Shown: positions 17,091 through 25,687, counted from the stretch's first letter. The stretch: DNA of 64,000 nucleotides from Nocardia sp. CC227C (GCF_030767025.1 NZ_JASITE010000014.1:124001-188000); one strand, 5' to 3'. Made by a program: numbers and translations. Notes: generated by a model not told the origin, from the letters alone.

Positions 17091-18257
17091 GTGCGAGTAG
17101 CGGTGGTGGCCGGGCCGGATCCGGGGCATGCGTTCCCCGCGATCGCCCTGTGTCTGCGATTTCTCGAAGCGGGCGACGAACCCGTGCTGTTCACCGGGCC
17201 GCGGTGGTTCGACGCCGCCAAGCGGGTCGGTATCGGGGTGCGGCGGCTCAAAGGGCTCGCGCCCCGCGCCGAGGACGACGATGCCGATGCCGGGCAGCGG
17301 ATCCACGAGCGCGCGGCCTTCATCTCGACCGAGATCCTGCCCGATATGAGCGCCATGCTGCCCGATCTGGTGGTCTCGGACGTGCTCACCGCGGGCGGCG
17401 GCATGGCTGCCGAGCGGATGAAGGTGCCGTGGGTGGAGCTCTCCCCGCATCCGCTGTACCTGCCGTCGAAAGGGTTGCCGCCCATCGGAAGTGGTCTCGC
17501 GCCGGGGGAGGGGCTGAGCGGTAGGGCTCGCGACGCGGTGCTGCGCGGGATGACCGCGCGCGCCATCCGGCAGGGCGAGGAGCAACGCGAGCGGGCCCGC
17601 GCGGGCATCGGCCTGCCGCCCCAGGATCCGGGTCCGGCCGCTCGGCTGATCGCGACCCTGCCCGCGCTGGAGGTGCCGCGCCCGGACTGGCCGGACGACG
17701 CCCATCTGGTCGGCCCGCTGCTGTGGGAGCCGACGGAGCATGTCCTCGACCTGCCGCCCGGCGACGACCCGCTGGTCATGGTCGCGCCGTCCACCGCGCA
17801 CACGGGTGTCAGCGGCATGGTGGACACCGTGCTCGAAGCGCTCGACGGCGCGGGGGTGCGGGTGGCGATCTCCATGCTGGATACGCCGCCCGCCGATCTG
17901 CCGCCGTGGGCCACGGCGGGTTTGGGCCGTCAGGACGAGCTGCTGCGGCACGCGGCGGTCGTGATCGGCGGCGGCGGCCACGGACTGCTGGCGAAATCGC
18001 TGCTGGCCGGGGTGCCGGTGGTGACCGTCCCCGGTGGTGGCGACCAATGGGAACTGGCCAATCGCGCGGCGCGCCATGGCAGTTCGCTGCTGGTCCGTCC
18101 GCTCACCGTCGAGGCGGTCCGCGCGGCGGTGGGCCGGATGCTCGACGAACCGATCTTCGCCGAGCGGGCGCGCAAGGCCGCCGCCGACGCGAGTGTGGTC
18201 TCGGACCCCGTGCCGCTGTGCCACGAGGTGGCCGCCGCCGCGCGCACGCACCGGTAG
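17091..18257 (+). CDS. UGT-like glycosyltransferase (Rv2739c type)
   Basis: A 388-aa GT-B-fold glycosyltransferase. The N-terminal Rossmann domain opens VRVAVVAGPDPGHAFPAIAL. The C-terminal donor-binding domain has the typical VIGGGGHGLLAKSLLAGVPVVTVPGGGDQWELANR, matching the macrolide/UGT family signature. The acceptor is unknown. GTG 17091 is chosen because the fold begins there and a CACGCT box lies 6 nt upstream. The position beside DUF3046 and recA matches Rv2739c. Its 3' end is tandemly duplicated past the stop codon. Confidence 0.88.
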   Translation: MRVAVVAGPDPGHAFPAIALCLRFLEAGDEPVLFTGPRWFDAAKRVGIGVRRLKGLAPRAEDDDADAGQRIHERAAFISTEILPDMSAMLPDLVVSDVLTAGGGMAAERMKVPWVELSPHPLYLPSKGLPPIGSGLAPGEGLSGRARDAVLRGMTARAIRQGEEQRERARAGIGLPPQDPGPAARLIATLPALEVPRPDWPDDAHLVGPLLWEPTEHVLDLPPGDDPLVMVAPSTAHTGVSGMVDTVLEALDGAGVRVAISMLDTPPADLPPWATAGLGRQDELLRHAAVVIGGGGHGLLAKSLLAGVPVVTVPGGGDQWELANRAARHGSSLLVRPLTVEAVRAAVGRMLDEPIFAERARKAAADASVVSDPVPLCHEVAAAARTHR

Positions 18258-18318
18258 TCGAGGTGGCCGTCGCGGCGCGCACCCGCCGGTAGCCGAGGTG
18301 GCTCACGGCGCGAATACG
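18225..18318 (+). repeat. 35-bp tandem repeat spanning the glycosyltransferase stop codon
   Basis: The last 33 nt of the gene (18225-18257, GAGGTGGCCG...CCGGTAG) are repeated at 18260-18292 with four mismatches, again ending in TAG. A partial third copy starts at 18295. The copies are separated by 2 nt, so the period is 35 bp. Confidence 0.8.
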
Positions 18319-18502
18319 CCCTGGACCGAGGCGGCTTCGGCTGAGGGGCTCGGTGCCCGGCGGACGAGCACCGACCAGCCGTGGCGCTCCGACGAGCGGC
18401 GGCAGCCGACGGCCGCGGGCGGTGAGACCACCCGTCCTGCGGCCGAGCGGGCGCGGACCCGGGCTCGTACCGGCGTTCATGTCCTGGCGTAGGCTCGCGG
18501 CC

Positions 18503-18694
18503 GTGCGGTTGACGGAGTTCCAGGAGCTGTTGTACACCGAGTTCGGCACGGCGCGCGGGGATGCGCTACTGAGCGACCACGTGCTGCCGTCCATGGGGAA
18601 GACCGGGGCGCAGGCCATCGAGGCGGGGATCGATCCCCGTGATGTCTGGCGCGCATTGTGCGCCGAATTCGATGTGCCCAAGGCACGTTGGTGA
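18503..18694 (+). CDS. DUF3046 protein
   Basis: A 63-aa protein, VRLTEFQELLYTEFGTARGD onwards, ending in RAL-C-EFDVPKARW. This is the small actinobacterial DUF3046 family that sits upstream of recA (Rv2738c type); its function is unknown. GTG 18503 is preceded by TAGGCT (18490-18495) with a 7-nt gap, the classic leaderless arrangement. In this genome about 6 kb of other genes separate it from recA. Confidence 0.9.
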   Translation: MRLTEFQELLYTEFGTARGDALLSDHVLPSMGKTGAQAIEAGIDPRDVWRALCAEFDVPKARW

Positions 18695-18772
18695 GCTCGG
18701 CGCGCTGGTGAGCTCGACGCGGCGACGGACTCAGCGCCGCGGCGGACTCAGCGCCGCGACGGACTCAGCGTC
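18682..18772 (+). repeat. 17-bp tandem repeats spanning and following the DUF3046 stop codon
   Basis: GGCACGTTGGTGAGCTC (18682-18698, containing the TGA) is repeated as GGCGCGCTGGTGAGCTC (18699-18715). A second 17-bp array follows: three units of GCGACGGACTCAGCGCC type at 18722, 18739 and 18756. The same period in both arrays suggests replication slippage. Confidence 0.8.
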
Positions 18773-18796
18773 GGCTGATCCGCGCCGGTTGTCGAG

Positions 18797-19312
18797 CTAG
18801 GCGTTGCGCGCGTAGTGTCGGGCCGCCTTGGCGCGGTTGCCGCAGGTCGCCATGGAATGCCACCGGCGGGCGCCGTTCTTCGAGGTGTCGTAGAACCAGA
18901 GCACGCAGTGCGGATGCGCGCACTGTTTGATGCGGTCGGGGGCGGCCATCAGGGTCAGCAGATTGTCGGCGGCCAGCCAGCCCGGTAGCCATTCGGGGTC
19001 GCGAACCTCCACCACGTCCTGGGGACCGTGCGCGGTGAGGGTGCGGCGGATCCGGCCGTGGTCGAGGACGTCGTCGAGCGCCTCGATATCGTCGCCGCGC
19101 GCCGCGTGCAGGATGGCCTCGCGCGCCCGTGCGAGCGCGTGCAGGGTCGCCTCGTCGGCCGGGCAGCGCCCGGCGAGGTCGTTGTCGGCCAGCCATTGCC
19201 GCAATCCCGCCACGTCGGAGAGCAGGTCCTGCAAACCTTCCCCGCTCATCCAGCGGGTGTTGAGCAGGTCCAGTGCGAGCGGCTCTCCGAGGTGGGGGCG
19301 TGGAACGGGCAT
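18797..19312 (-). CDS. CGNR zinc-finger (ABATE-domain) regulator
   Basis: A 171-aa protein with an N-terminal ABATE-like domain (GEPLALDLLNTRWMSGEGLQ) and a C-terminal CGNR zinc finger. The metal ligands are two Cys in KQCAHPHCVLWFYD and the Cys of the CGNR signature in HSMATCGNRAKA. CGNR proteins are putative stress or metabolism transcription factors. I chose ATG 19312 because the conserved region begins there; ATG 19360 and GTG 19369 are alternatives. It is divergent from the VOC operon and probably regulates it. Confidence 0.85.
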   Translation of the reverse strand: MPVPRPHLGEPLALDLLNTRWMSGEGLQDLLSDVAGLRQWLADNDLAGRCPADEATLHALARAREAILHAARGDDIEALDDVLDHGRIRRTLTAHGPQDVVEVRDPEWLPGWLAADNLLTLMAAPDRIKQCAHPHCVLWFYDTSKNGARRWHSMATCGNRAKAARHYARNA

Positions 19313-19358
19313 GCCTGAGGGTAACCAGCTTCCGGTCCGGTTCGGCTGCGGCAGTGCC

Positions 19359-19446
19359 ATTCTAACCACTCAAATCATTTAGGGGGTTGACAGCAGTTCC
19401 CTGCCGCCCTTAAATTCTAACCATCAAAACAATGCAAACCAGTTAG
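19359..19446 (+). promoter_or_regulatory. consensus promoter flanked by repeated operator-like sites
   Basis: A near-perfect sigma-70 promoter faces the VOC operon: TTGACA at 19387-19392, a 17-nt spacer, TTAAAT at 19410-19415. The 10-mer ATTCTAACCA occurs at 19359-19368 and again at 19414-19423, bracketing the promoter. The second copy overlaps the -10 and forms a CTAAC...GTTAG inverted pair with 19442-19446. The divergent CGNR regulator is the likely ligand. Confidence 0.7.
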
Positions 19447-19465
19447 AGCTTCCTCGGAGGAAAAC

Positions 19466-19927
19466 ATGACCACGATCGCCGCACCCCAGCTCACCACCGG
19501 CCACATCGGCTTGAACGTCACCGACCTCACCCGCTCGGTGGACTTCTACCGCCGCGCCTTCGGCTTCGAACAGCTCGGCGCGAACACCGAGGGTGAGCAG
19601 CGCTTCGCCTTCCTCGGTGCCGACGGCAAGCTGGTGCTGACCCTGTGGCAGCAGAGCGATGGCGAGTTCTCCGCGAAAACACCCGGCCTGCACCACCTGT
19701 CGTTCCAGGTCGAAAGCCTGGAGCAGGTGCGCTCGGTGCAGTCGGTGCTCGAGGATCTGAACGTGAGCTTCGCCCACGACGGCATCGTCGCCCACGGTGA
19801 GGGCGCCTCGTCCGGCGGCATCTTCTTCAGCGACCCCGACGGCATTCGCCTCGAGGTGTACGCGCCGAGCGGCGCCGAATCCGCCCCCGCGCCCAGCGGT
19901 TCCGCCCCCACCTGCGGATTCTTCTGA
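19466..19927 (+). CDS. VOC (glyoxalase/dioxygenase superfamily) protein
   Basis: A 153-aa single VOC module pair: TGHIGLNVTDLTRSVDFYRRAFGF at the N-terminus, HHLSFQVESLEQV in the middle and FFSDPDGIRLEVYAP at the end. Candidate metal ligands are His13, a central His and the final Glu. Such proteins act on small organic substrates; none can be named. A perfect GGAGG site (tcggaggaaaac) precedes ATG 19466. First gene of a three-gene operon. Confidence 0.88.
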   Translation: MTTIAAPQLTTGHIGLNVTDLTRSVDFYRRAFGFEQLGANTEGEQRFAFLGADGKLVLTLWQQSDGEFSAKTPGLHHLSFQVESLEQVRSVQSVLEDLNVSFAHDGIVAHGEGASSGGIFFSDPDGIRLEVYAPSGAESAPAPSGSAPTCGFF

Positions 19928-19995
19928 CCTACGACGTGATTCACCCGGTGCGGGCGCAGCGCCCGCACCGGTGCGGACGAATGCCGGAGAACGAG

Positions 19996-20883
19996 ATGAC
20001 CACCAGCTATCACCCGGGCGAGGTGGCCGTGCAGCAGCGCATGGGCCAGTCCGATATCGCCCAGCACGTCGGACGCATGATCCGCGCCGAGATACCGCAC
20101 ACCGCGGCGGCCTTTCTCGCCGAACAGCCGCTGGTCGTGATCGCCGCCGCCGATGACGCCGGTCGACCGTGGGCGAGCCAGCTCATCGGCCCGGCCGGAT
20201 TCGCGCGTGCCACCGACGAGCGCACCATCGTGGTGGACGCACAGCCCACCGCCGCCGATCCGCTCGCCGAGCCCCTGCGTTCCACCCGGCACATCGGCAT
20301 GATCGCCCTGCAACCGCAGCGCCGACGGCGAATGCGCGTCAACGGCGTCACCGAACCGACCGAGCGCGGGCTGCGCATCACCACCGACCAGGTGTACTCC
20401 AACTGCCCGAAGTACATCACCCGTCGCACCATCGACGACTGGAGCGGTGCATCCGCGGTCACCGTGCACCGATCGGCCGAGCTGAACGCCGCGCAGCAAC
20501 GGGCGATCGCCGCCGCCGACACCTTCTTCGTCGCCTCCGCCGACCCGGACGGCAATGCCGACGCCTCCCACCGCGGCGGCAATCCCGGTTTCCTCCAGGT
20601 GCTCTCGCCCACGCGCCTGCGGTGGCCGGACTACCGCGGCAACTCCATGTTCATGACGCTGGGCAATATCGCCGCTGACCCGCGATGTGGGCTGCTGATT
20701 CCGGACTGGCGCGGCGGCTCGACCCTGCAGCTGACCGGAACAGCGGAAATAATCTGGGATGACACGACATTCGCGCCCGGCTCGCAGGCCACGGTGGACT
20801 TCGCCGTTGCCGAGGTCATCGAGATCGGCGGTGCCAGTCCGCTGCGCTGGGGTGCGTCCGAACTGTCTCCCGTGAACCCCTGA
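19996..20883 (+). CDS. pyridoxamine 5'-phosphate oxidase-family flavoprotein
   Basis: A 295-aa protein with the split-barrel FMN-binding fold: FLAEQPLVVIAAADDAGRPWASQLIG near the start, and DTFFVASADPDGNADASHRGG plus SMFMTLGNIAADPRCGLLIPD in the second half. Such PNPOx-like proteins bind FMN or F420 and reduce small substrates. ATG 19996 has GGAG 6 nt upstream; ATG 19981 is a weaker alternative. It lies between the VOC and NTF2-like genes, so the three may detoxify one compound. Confidence 0.85.
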   Translation: MTTSYHPGEVAVQQRMGQSDIAQHVGRMIRAEIPHTAAAFLAEQPLVVIAAADDAGRPWASQLIGPAGFARATDERTIVVDAQPTAADPLAEPLRSTRHIGMIALQPQRRRRMRVNGVTEPTERGLRITTDQVYSNCPKYITRRTIDDWSGASAVTVHRSAELNAAQQRAIAAADTFFVASADPDGNADASHRGGNPGFLQVLSPTRLRWPDYRGNSMFMTLGNIAADPRCGLLIPDWRGGSTLQLTGTAEIIWDDTTFAPGSQATVDFAVAEVIEIGGASPLRWGASELSPVNP

Positions 20884-20905
20884 ATCCACTCCCGAAAGGA
20901 TCGCC

Positions 20906-21358
20906 ATGCGACCCCCACTGCCCCCGTTCGATCTGGAATCGGCTCAGACCAAGGTCCGCGCCGCCGAGAATGCCTGGAACACCCGCGATCCGGAAACCGT
21001 CGCACAGGCGTACACGGAGGATTCCGTGTGGCGCAATCGCGATGAGTTCATGACCGGCCGCGCCGAGATCGTCGACTTCCTGAAGCGCAAGTGGGCCAAG
21101 GAGAACGGCTATGCGCTGCGCAAGGAACTGTGGGGATTCCGGGAGAACCGCATCGCTGTCCGCTTCCAGTACGAATGGCACGACGAGGACGGCCAGTGGT
21201 ACCGCAGCTACGGCAACGAGCTGTGGGAGTTCTCCCCCGAGGGGCTGATGTCGCGCCGTGAGGCCAGCATCAACGACACGCCGATCGCCGAATCCGACCG
21301 CCGCATCTTCGGCCCGCGTGGTCCGGAGGAGGAGAACGCGCTGCTGCCGATCCGGTGA
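20906..21358 (+). CDS. DUF1348 / NTF2-like protein
   Basis: A 150-aa protein with the SnoaL/NTF2-like cone fold, of the DUF1348 type: KVRAAENAWNTRDPETVAQAYTEDSVWRNRDEF, then FLKRKWAKENGYALRKELW and a C-terminal RREASINDTPIAES. The pocket often binds small hydrophobic molecules. A GAAAGG site lies 7 nt before ATG 20906. Third gene of the operon. Confidence 0.88.
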   Translation: MRPPLPPFDLESAQTKVRAAENAWNTRDPETVAQAYTEDSVWRNRDEFMTGRAEIVDFLKRKWAKENGYALRKELWGFRENRIAVRFQYEWHDEDGQWYRSYGNELWEFSPEGLMSRREASINDTPIAESDRRIFGPRGPEEENALLPIR

Positions 21359-21364
21359 CACCCG

Positions 21365-21394
21365 TCGAGCCCCGCCCCCTCGGGCGGGGCTCGA
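21365..21394 (+). terminator. intrinsic terminator after the VOC operon
   Basis: A 13-bp perfect GC stem (21365-21377 with 21382-21394) and a 4-nt loop lie 7 nt after the DUF1348 stop. No T-run follows. Confidence 0.8.
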
Positions 21395-21398
21395 TCAT

Positions 21399-21422
21399 GT
21401 GGTCGTGGTCGTGGTCGTGGTC
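21399..21422 (+). repeat. four tandem GTGGTC hexamers
   Basis: Four exact copies of GTGGTC lie in the noncoding gap between the terminator and the kynA promoter region. The array is a simple microsatellite; no function is apparent. Confidence 0.8.
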
Positions 21423-21509
21423 GATGGCAGCATCTATGACGGATTCGTGGCGGACGTCACGGTTATGTACTAACCTGGGATGGTCGGCACCGGATGAGTG
21501 GGGACCGCC

Positions 21510-22304
21510 ATGACCTACAGCGCCTATCTGGACCTGGAGACGCTGCTCGGGGCGCAGCATCCGGTCAGCAGGCCGCCGCAGCACGATGAGATGCTGTTCA
21601 TCATCCAGCACCAGACCACGGAGCTGTGGCTCAAGCTGGTGCTGCACGAAATACGGGCGGCGCGTGCGGCTTTCGACGACGACGAACCCGATATCGCACT
21701 GAAGTGCATCGCGCGGGTGAAACACATCCAGAAGACGCTGACCGAGCAGTGGTCGGTACTGGCGACCATGACGCCCACCGAGTACGCGCGGTTTCGCGGG
21801 GCGCTCGGAAACTCCTCCGGATTCCAGTCGTATCAGTACCGGGCCGTGGAATTCGTTCTCGGCAACAAGAATCCGGCGATCCTGCCGGTATTCGCCGACG
21901 AGCCGCGGGCCGCGGCGGAGTTGGCGGCATTGATCTCCGAACCCACGCTCTACGACGCGTGCTGGCGGCATCTCGCGCGGGCCGGACTGGCGGTGCCGCG
22001 GTCGACCCTGGAACGCGACGTCACCGCGCCCTATGCGCTCGATCCCGCGCTGCTTCCGCTGGTGCGGTCGGTATACCGTGCGCCGCAGGACCATTGGGCG
22101 GCCTACGAGACCTTCGAGGAACTGGTCGACCTGGAGGAGAACTTCCAGCTGTGGCGGTTCCGGCACCTGCGGACGGTGCTGCGGACCATCGGATCCGCGC
22201 GGGGGACCGGGGGAACCGGCGGCGCCGGATTCCTGCGCCGCGCCCTCGAGGTCAGCTTCTTTCCGGAACTGTTCGCCGTCCGCACCGAAACGGGAGCGTC
22301 ATGA
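21510..22304 (+). CDS. kynA: tryptophan 2,3-dioxygenase
   Basis: A 264-aa haem enzyme that opens the indole ring of L-tryptophan to N-formylkynurenine. Family landmarks are HDEMLFIIQHQTTELWLKL (with the active-site His), the FRGALGNSSGFQSYQYR substrate loop and the haem-ligand His in LWRFRHLRTVLRTIG. ATG 21510 is conserved; the GTG at 21498 is an in-frame alternative. An AT-rich TACTAACCT lies about 30 nt upstream. Its stop overlaps the kynU start (ATGA). Confidence 0.95.
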   Translation: MTYSAYLDLETLLGAQHPVSRPPQHDEMLFIIQHQTTELWLKLVLHEIRAARAAFDDDEPDIALKCIARVKHIQKTLTEQWSVLATMTPTEYARFRGALGNSSGFQSYQYRAVEFVLGNKNPAILPVFADEPRAAAELAALISEPTLYDACWRHLARAGLAVPRSTLERDVTAPYALDPALLPLVRSVYRAPQDHWAAYETFEELVDLEENFQLWRFRHLRTVLRTIGSARGTGGTGGAGFLRRALEVSFFPELFAVRTETGAS

Positions 22305-23545
22305 CCCGCGGCCACACCGACTTCACCACTCGGGCAACGGCTCTCGATGCCGCCGATCCGCTGGCGGCGTACCCGGGCGAGTTCGTCGGCAGTGACGATC
22401 CGGAGATCGTCGCCTATCTCGACGGCAACTCTCTCGGCCGCCCCACCCGCCGGACCGCCGAGCGCCTGTCCGCCTTCGTGACCGAGGCATGGGGCCGCAG
22501 ACTCATTCGCGGCTGGGACGAGGAGTGGTTCGATCTGCCGCTGACCCTCGGCGATCGGATCGGCGGCGCCCTGCTCGGCGCCGCGCCCGGACAGACCACC
22601 ATGGGCGACTCCACCAGCGTGCTGCTCTACAAGCTCGCGCGCGGTGCGCTGGCCCTGCGGCCGGGGCGCACCGAGATCGTGCTCGACCGCGACAACTTCC
22701 CCACCGACCGCTACCTGATGGAATCCGTCGCCGCCGAATGCGGGATGACCCTGCGCTGGATCGATGCGGACTTCGCAGGGGGCGTCACCGCCGCGGAACT
22801 GGCCGCCGTGGTCTCCGAACGCACGGCACTGGTGGTGCTCAGCCACGTCGCCTACCGCTCCGGTTACCTGCTCGACGCGCCCGCCGTCACCGCCGTCACA
22901 CACGCCGCCGGGGCCATGCTGCTGCTCGACGTCTGTCATTCCGTCGGTGCGGTGGAGATCGAACTCGACGCCTGGGGAGTCGATTTCGCGGCCGGATGCA
23001 CCTACAAGTACCTCAATGGCGGGCCTGGATCGCCCGCCTTCGCCTACGTGCGCGCCGATCAGCTGGCCGACTTCCGGCAGCCGATCTGGGGCTGGATGGG
23101 CCGGGAGGACCCCTTCGGCATGGCACAGGGATACGTGCCCGCATCCGGTATCCGGCGCGTGATCAGCGCCAGCCCCGGCATCGTGGGGATGCTCCCGATC
23201 CAGGACATGCTCGATCTCATCGAGGCGGCCGGGCTGCCGCGGGTGCGCGCGAAGTCGTTGGCGCTCACCGAGTTCGCGCTCGAACTCGTGCGGGAGTGGC
23301 TGGTGCCCCGCGGCGTGGCGGTATCCTCGCCGAGCGATCCGGCGCGGCGTGGCGGGCACGTCACCATCGACCACCCGCGGTTCCGGGAGATCACCGCGCG
23401 GCTGTGGCAGCGTGGCGTCATGCCCGACTTCCGGCAGCCGCACGGTATCCGCCTGGGCCTGAGCCCGCTGAGCACCACCTTCGGTGAGGTGCTCGCCGGG
23501 GTGGCCGCCATCCGCGACGAACTCGACGCCGATCCCGATGCCTGA
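22301..23545 (+). CDS. kynU: kynureninase
   Basis: A 414-aa PLP enzyme that cleaves kynurenine to anthranilate and alanine. It shows YLDGNSLGR at the start, the PLP aspartate region LLLDVCHSVGAVEI, and the Schiff-base Lys in GCTYKYLNGGPGSPAF, all diagnostic. No kynurenine formamidase gene lies in the cluster, so that step must be supplied elsewhere. The start overlaps kynA by 4 nt and the end overlaps the PaaX-type regulator by 8 nt. Confidence 0.95.
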   Translation: MTRGHTDFTTRATALDAADPLAAYPGEFVGSDDPEIVAYLDGNSLGRPTRRTAERLSAFVTEAWGRRLIRGWDEEWFDLPLTLGDRIGGALLGAAPGQTTMGDSTSVLLYKLARGALALRPGRTEIVLDRDNFPTDRYLMESVAAECGMTLRWIDADFAGGVTAAELAAVVSERTALVVLSHVAYRSGYLLDAPAVTAVTHAAGAMLLLDVCHSVGAVEIELDAWGVDFAAGCTYKYLNGGPGSPAFAYVRADQLADFRQPIWGWMGREDPFGMAQGYVPASGIRRVISASPGIVGMLPIQDMLDLIEAAGLPRVRAKSLALTEFALELVREWLVPRGVAVSSPSDPARRGGHVTIDHPRFREITARLWQRGVMPDFRQPHGIRLGLSPLSTTFGEVLAGVAAIRDELDADPDA

Positions 23546-24476
23546 GCTCCGCGACGCCACCGCGAGCGCGATCCTCGACGACATCGATTCCCGGCCCGGC
23601 AGTGTCACCTCGCTGGCGCGGACCGTGCTGGGCGCGTACGTGCGCGAACTCGGCGGCTGGATCGCCATCGCCGACTTCGGTGGACTGCTCGCGGCGCTCG
23701 GGGTGCCGGAGCAGAGTGCGCGCACGGCGGTCGCCCGGTTGAAGGGCAAGGGTGTGCTCGATGCCGAAACGCGCGGCGGCAGGAGCGGATACCGGCTCAC
23801 GTCGGCCGCCGAGGCCATGTACGCCCGGGGTGACGCCCGCATCTTCGGCTTCCGGCGGATGGGTGACGACGATCCCTGGCAGCTGATCTGCTTCGGCATC
23901 CCGGAATCGGCGCGCGCGGCGCGACATCAGCTGCGCCGCAGGCTGTCCGCCATCGGCTGCGGGACGGTCGCGCCCGGACTGTGGATCTGCCCGCACTATC
24001 TCGCCGACGAGGCCGCGGCCATTGTCACGGCGCTCGGACTCGACGAATACGTGACCACCTTTCGCGCCACCGATACCACCGTGCCGACGACGCCGCGCGC
24101 CGCGGCGGCGCGGTGGTGGGATCTGGACGACCTCGCCCGGCGGCACCGTGCCTTCCTGGCACGCCACGGCGGGAGCTTCGCCGAGGCCGCCGGTGACGTC
24201 GCCGGTGACGTCGCCGATGACGCGGACGCGGTCGACGAGCGTGCCGCCGGCGGGGCGGCGGGCGATCGAGGCGGGGACGACGAGTGGGCGTTCCGGATCT
24301 TCGTCCCGTTGCTCGACGAATGGCGGACGATTCCCTACCTCGATCCCGGGCTGCCCGAGCGCATGCTGCCCCCGGACTGGCCCGGCCCGGCCAGCGTGCG
24401 GCTGTTCGCCGCCGTCCGCGACCGCTGTCTGGGGCCGAGCCTGCGCTGGGTACGGTCGGTCGTCGACCCCCGGTGA
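23538..24476 (+). CDS. PaaX-family transcriptional regulator of the kyn operon
   Basis: A 312-aa PaaX-like repressor: a winged HTH near residues 25-85 (LGGWIAIADFGGLLAALGVPEQSARTAVARLKGKGVL), a central PaaX domain (WQLICFGIPESARAARHQLRRRLSAIGCGTVAPGLWICP) and a C-terminal domain (FVPLLDEWRTIPYLDPGLPERMLPPDWPG). An Ala/Asp/Gly-rich linker interrupts it near residues 215-245. Family members sense aromatic CoA thioesters or acids. Its fusion into the kynA-kynU transcript suggests it senses anthranilate or a kynurenine derivative; this is inference. Confidence 0.85.
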   Translation: MPELRDATASAILDDIDSRPGSVTSLARTVLGAYVRELGGWIAIADFGGLLAALGVPEQSARTAVARLKGKGVLDAETRGGRSGYRLTSAAEAMYARGDARIFGFRRMGDDDPWQLICFGIPESARAARHQLRRRLSAIGCGTVAPGLWICPHYLADEAAAIVTALGLDEYVTTFRATDTTVPTTPRAAAARWWDLDDLARRHRAFLARHGGSFAEAAGDVAGDVADDADAVDERAAGGAAGDRGGDDEWAFRIFVPLLDEWRTIPYLDPGLPERMLPPDWPGPASVRLFAAVRDRCLGPSLRWVRSVVDPR

Positions 24477-24530
24477 CCGGCCGTGCGCGGCGGGTCGTCC
24501 GACCGATCCGCGTGTCGAGGGGCGCGTCGC

Positions 24531-24558
24531 TTGCATCGAACATCTGTTCGTCTAAGCT
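24531..24558 (+). promoter_or_regulatory. SOS box and promoter of recA
   Basis: TCGAACATCTGTTCGT at 24536-24551 matches the mycobacterial LexA box TCGAAC-N4-GTTCGA except for the last base. It lies between a candidate -35 (TTGCAT, 24531-24536) and -10 (TAAGCT, 24553-24558, 16-nt spacer), so LexA would block this promoter directly. Confidence 0.85.
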
Positions 24559-24642
24559 CGGCGGCGGAACTTGTCGGTGCCGCCCTCTACCGTGGGCGCC
24601 AACCACAGATTGAGACTCACCCGTCGAGAAGGGGACCAGACG

Positions 24643-25680
24643 ATGGCACCACAGGCTTTTGACCGCGACAAGGCGCTCGAACTGGCGTTGGCGCAGGTCG
24701 AGAAGAGCTTCGGCAAGGGCGCGGTCATGCGCCTGGGCGAAGAGGCGCGCCAGCCCATTGCGGTGATTCCGACGGGGTCCATCGCCCTCGATGTCGCCCT
24801 CGGTCTCGGCGGCCTGCCGCGTGGGCGCATCGTCGAGGTCTACGGTCCGGAATCCTCCGGTAAGACCACCGTCGCCCTGCACGCGGTAGCCAACGCGCAG
24901 GCACAGGGCGGTGTGGCGGCGTTCATCGACGCCGAGCACGCGCTCGATCCGGACTACGCCCGCAAGCTGGGTGTCGACACCGACGCGCTGCTGGTCTCCC
25001 AGCCCGACACCGGTGAGCAGGCCCTGGAGATCGCCGACATGCTGGTGCGCTCCGGCGCCATCGACATCATCGTCATCGACTCGGTGGCCGCCCTGGTGCC
25101 GCGCGCCGAGATCGAGGGCGAGATGGGCGACAGCCACGTTGGTCTGCAGGCCCGCCTGATGAGCCAGGCGCTGCGCAAGATGACCTCGGCGCTCAACAAC
25201 TCCGGCACCACCGCCATCTTCATCAACCAGCTGCGCGAGAAGATCGGCGTCATGTTCGGCTCGCCCGAGACCACCACCGGCGGCAAGGCGCTGAAGTTCT
25301 ACGCCTCGGTGCGCCTGGACGTGCGCCGTATCGAGACCCTCAAGGACGGCTCCGACGCGGTCGGCAACCGTACCCGCGTGAAGGTCGTCAAGAACAAGGT
25401 CAGCCCGCCGTTCAAGCAGGCCGAGTTCGACATTCTCTACGGCGTGGGCATCTCCAAGGAGGGCTCGATCATCGATATGGGTGTCGAGCAGGGCTTCATC
25501 CGCAAGTCCGGCTCCTGGTACACCTACGAGGGCGACCAGCTCGGCCAGGGCAAGGAGAACGCCCGCAAGTTCCTGCTGGAGAACACCGACGTGCGCGACG
25601 AGATCGAGAAGAAGATCAAGGAGAAGCTCGGCATCGGCGCTGATGTGACCGTGGGCGAAGAGGCCCCGGCCGACTTCTGA
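24643..25680 (+). CDS. recA: RecA recombinase
   Basis: A 345-aa RecA: Walker A GPESSGKT, Walker B IIVIDSVAAL, the L2 loop region and FINQLREKIGVMFG are all intact. It forms the nucleoprotein filament for homologous recombination and triggers LexA self-cleavage. No intein is present, unlike M. tuberculosis RecA. ATG 24643 follows an AAGGGG site. It is SOS-controlled through the box at 24536, and recX follows after 7 nt. Confidence 0.98.
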   Translation: MAPQAFDRDKALELALAQVEKSFGKGAVMRLGEEARQPIAVIPTGSIALDVALGLGGLPRGRIVEVYGPESSGKTTVALHAVANAQAQGGVAAFIDAEHALDPDYARKLGVDTDALLVSQPDTGEQALEIADMLVRSGAIDIIVIDSVAALVPRAEIEGEMGDSHVGLQARLMSQALRKMTSALNNSGTTAIFINQLREKIGVMFGSPETTTGGKALKFYASVRLDVRRIETLKDGSDAVGNRTRVKVVKNKVSPPFKQAEFDILYGVGISKEGSIIDMGVEQGFIRKSGSWYTYEGDQLGQGKENARKFLLENTDVRDEIEKKIKEKLGIGADVTVGEEAPADF

Positions 25681-25687
25681 TCCCTCG

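Noticed and set aside
24643..25680. intein in RecA
   Set aside because: The reading frame is 345 codons, the normal RecA length, with all motifs contiguous.
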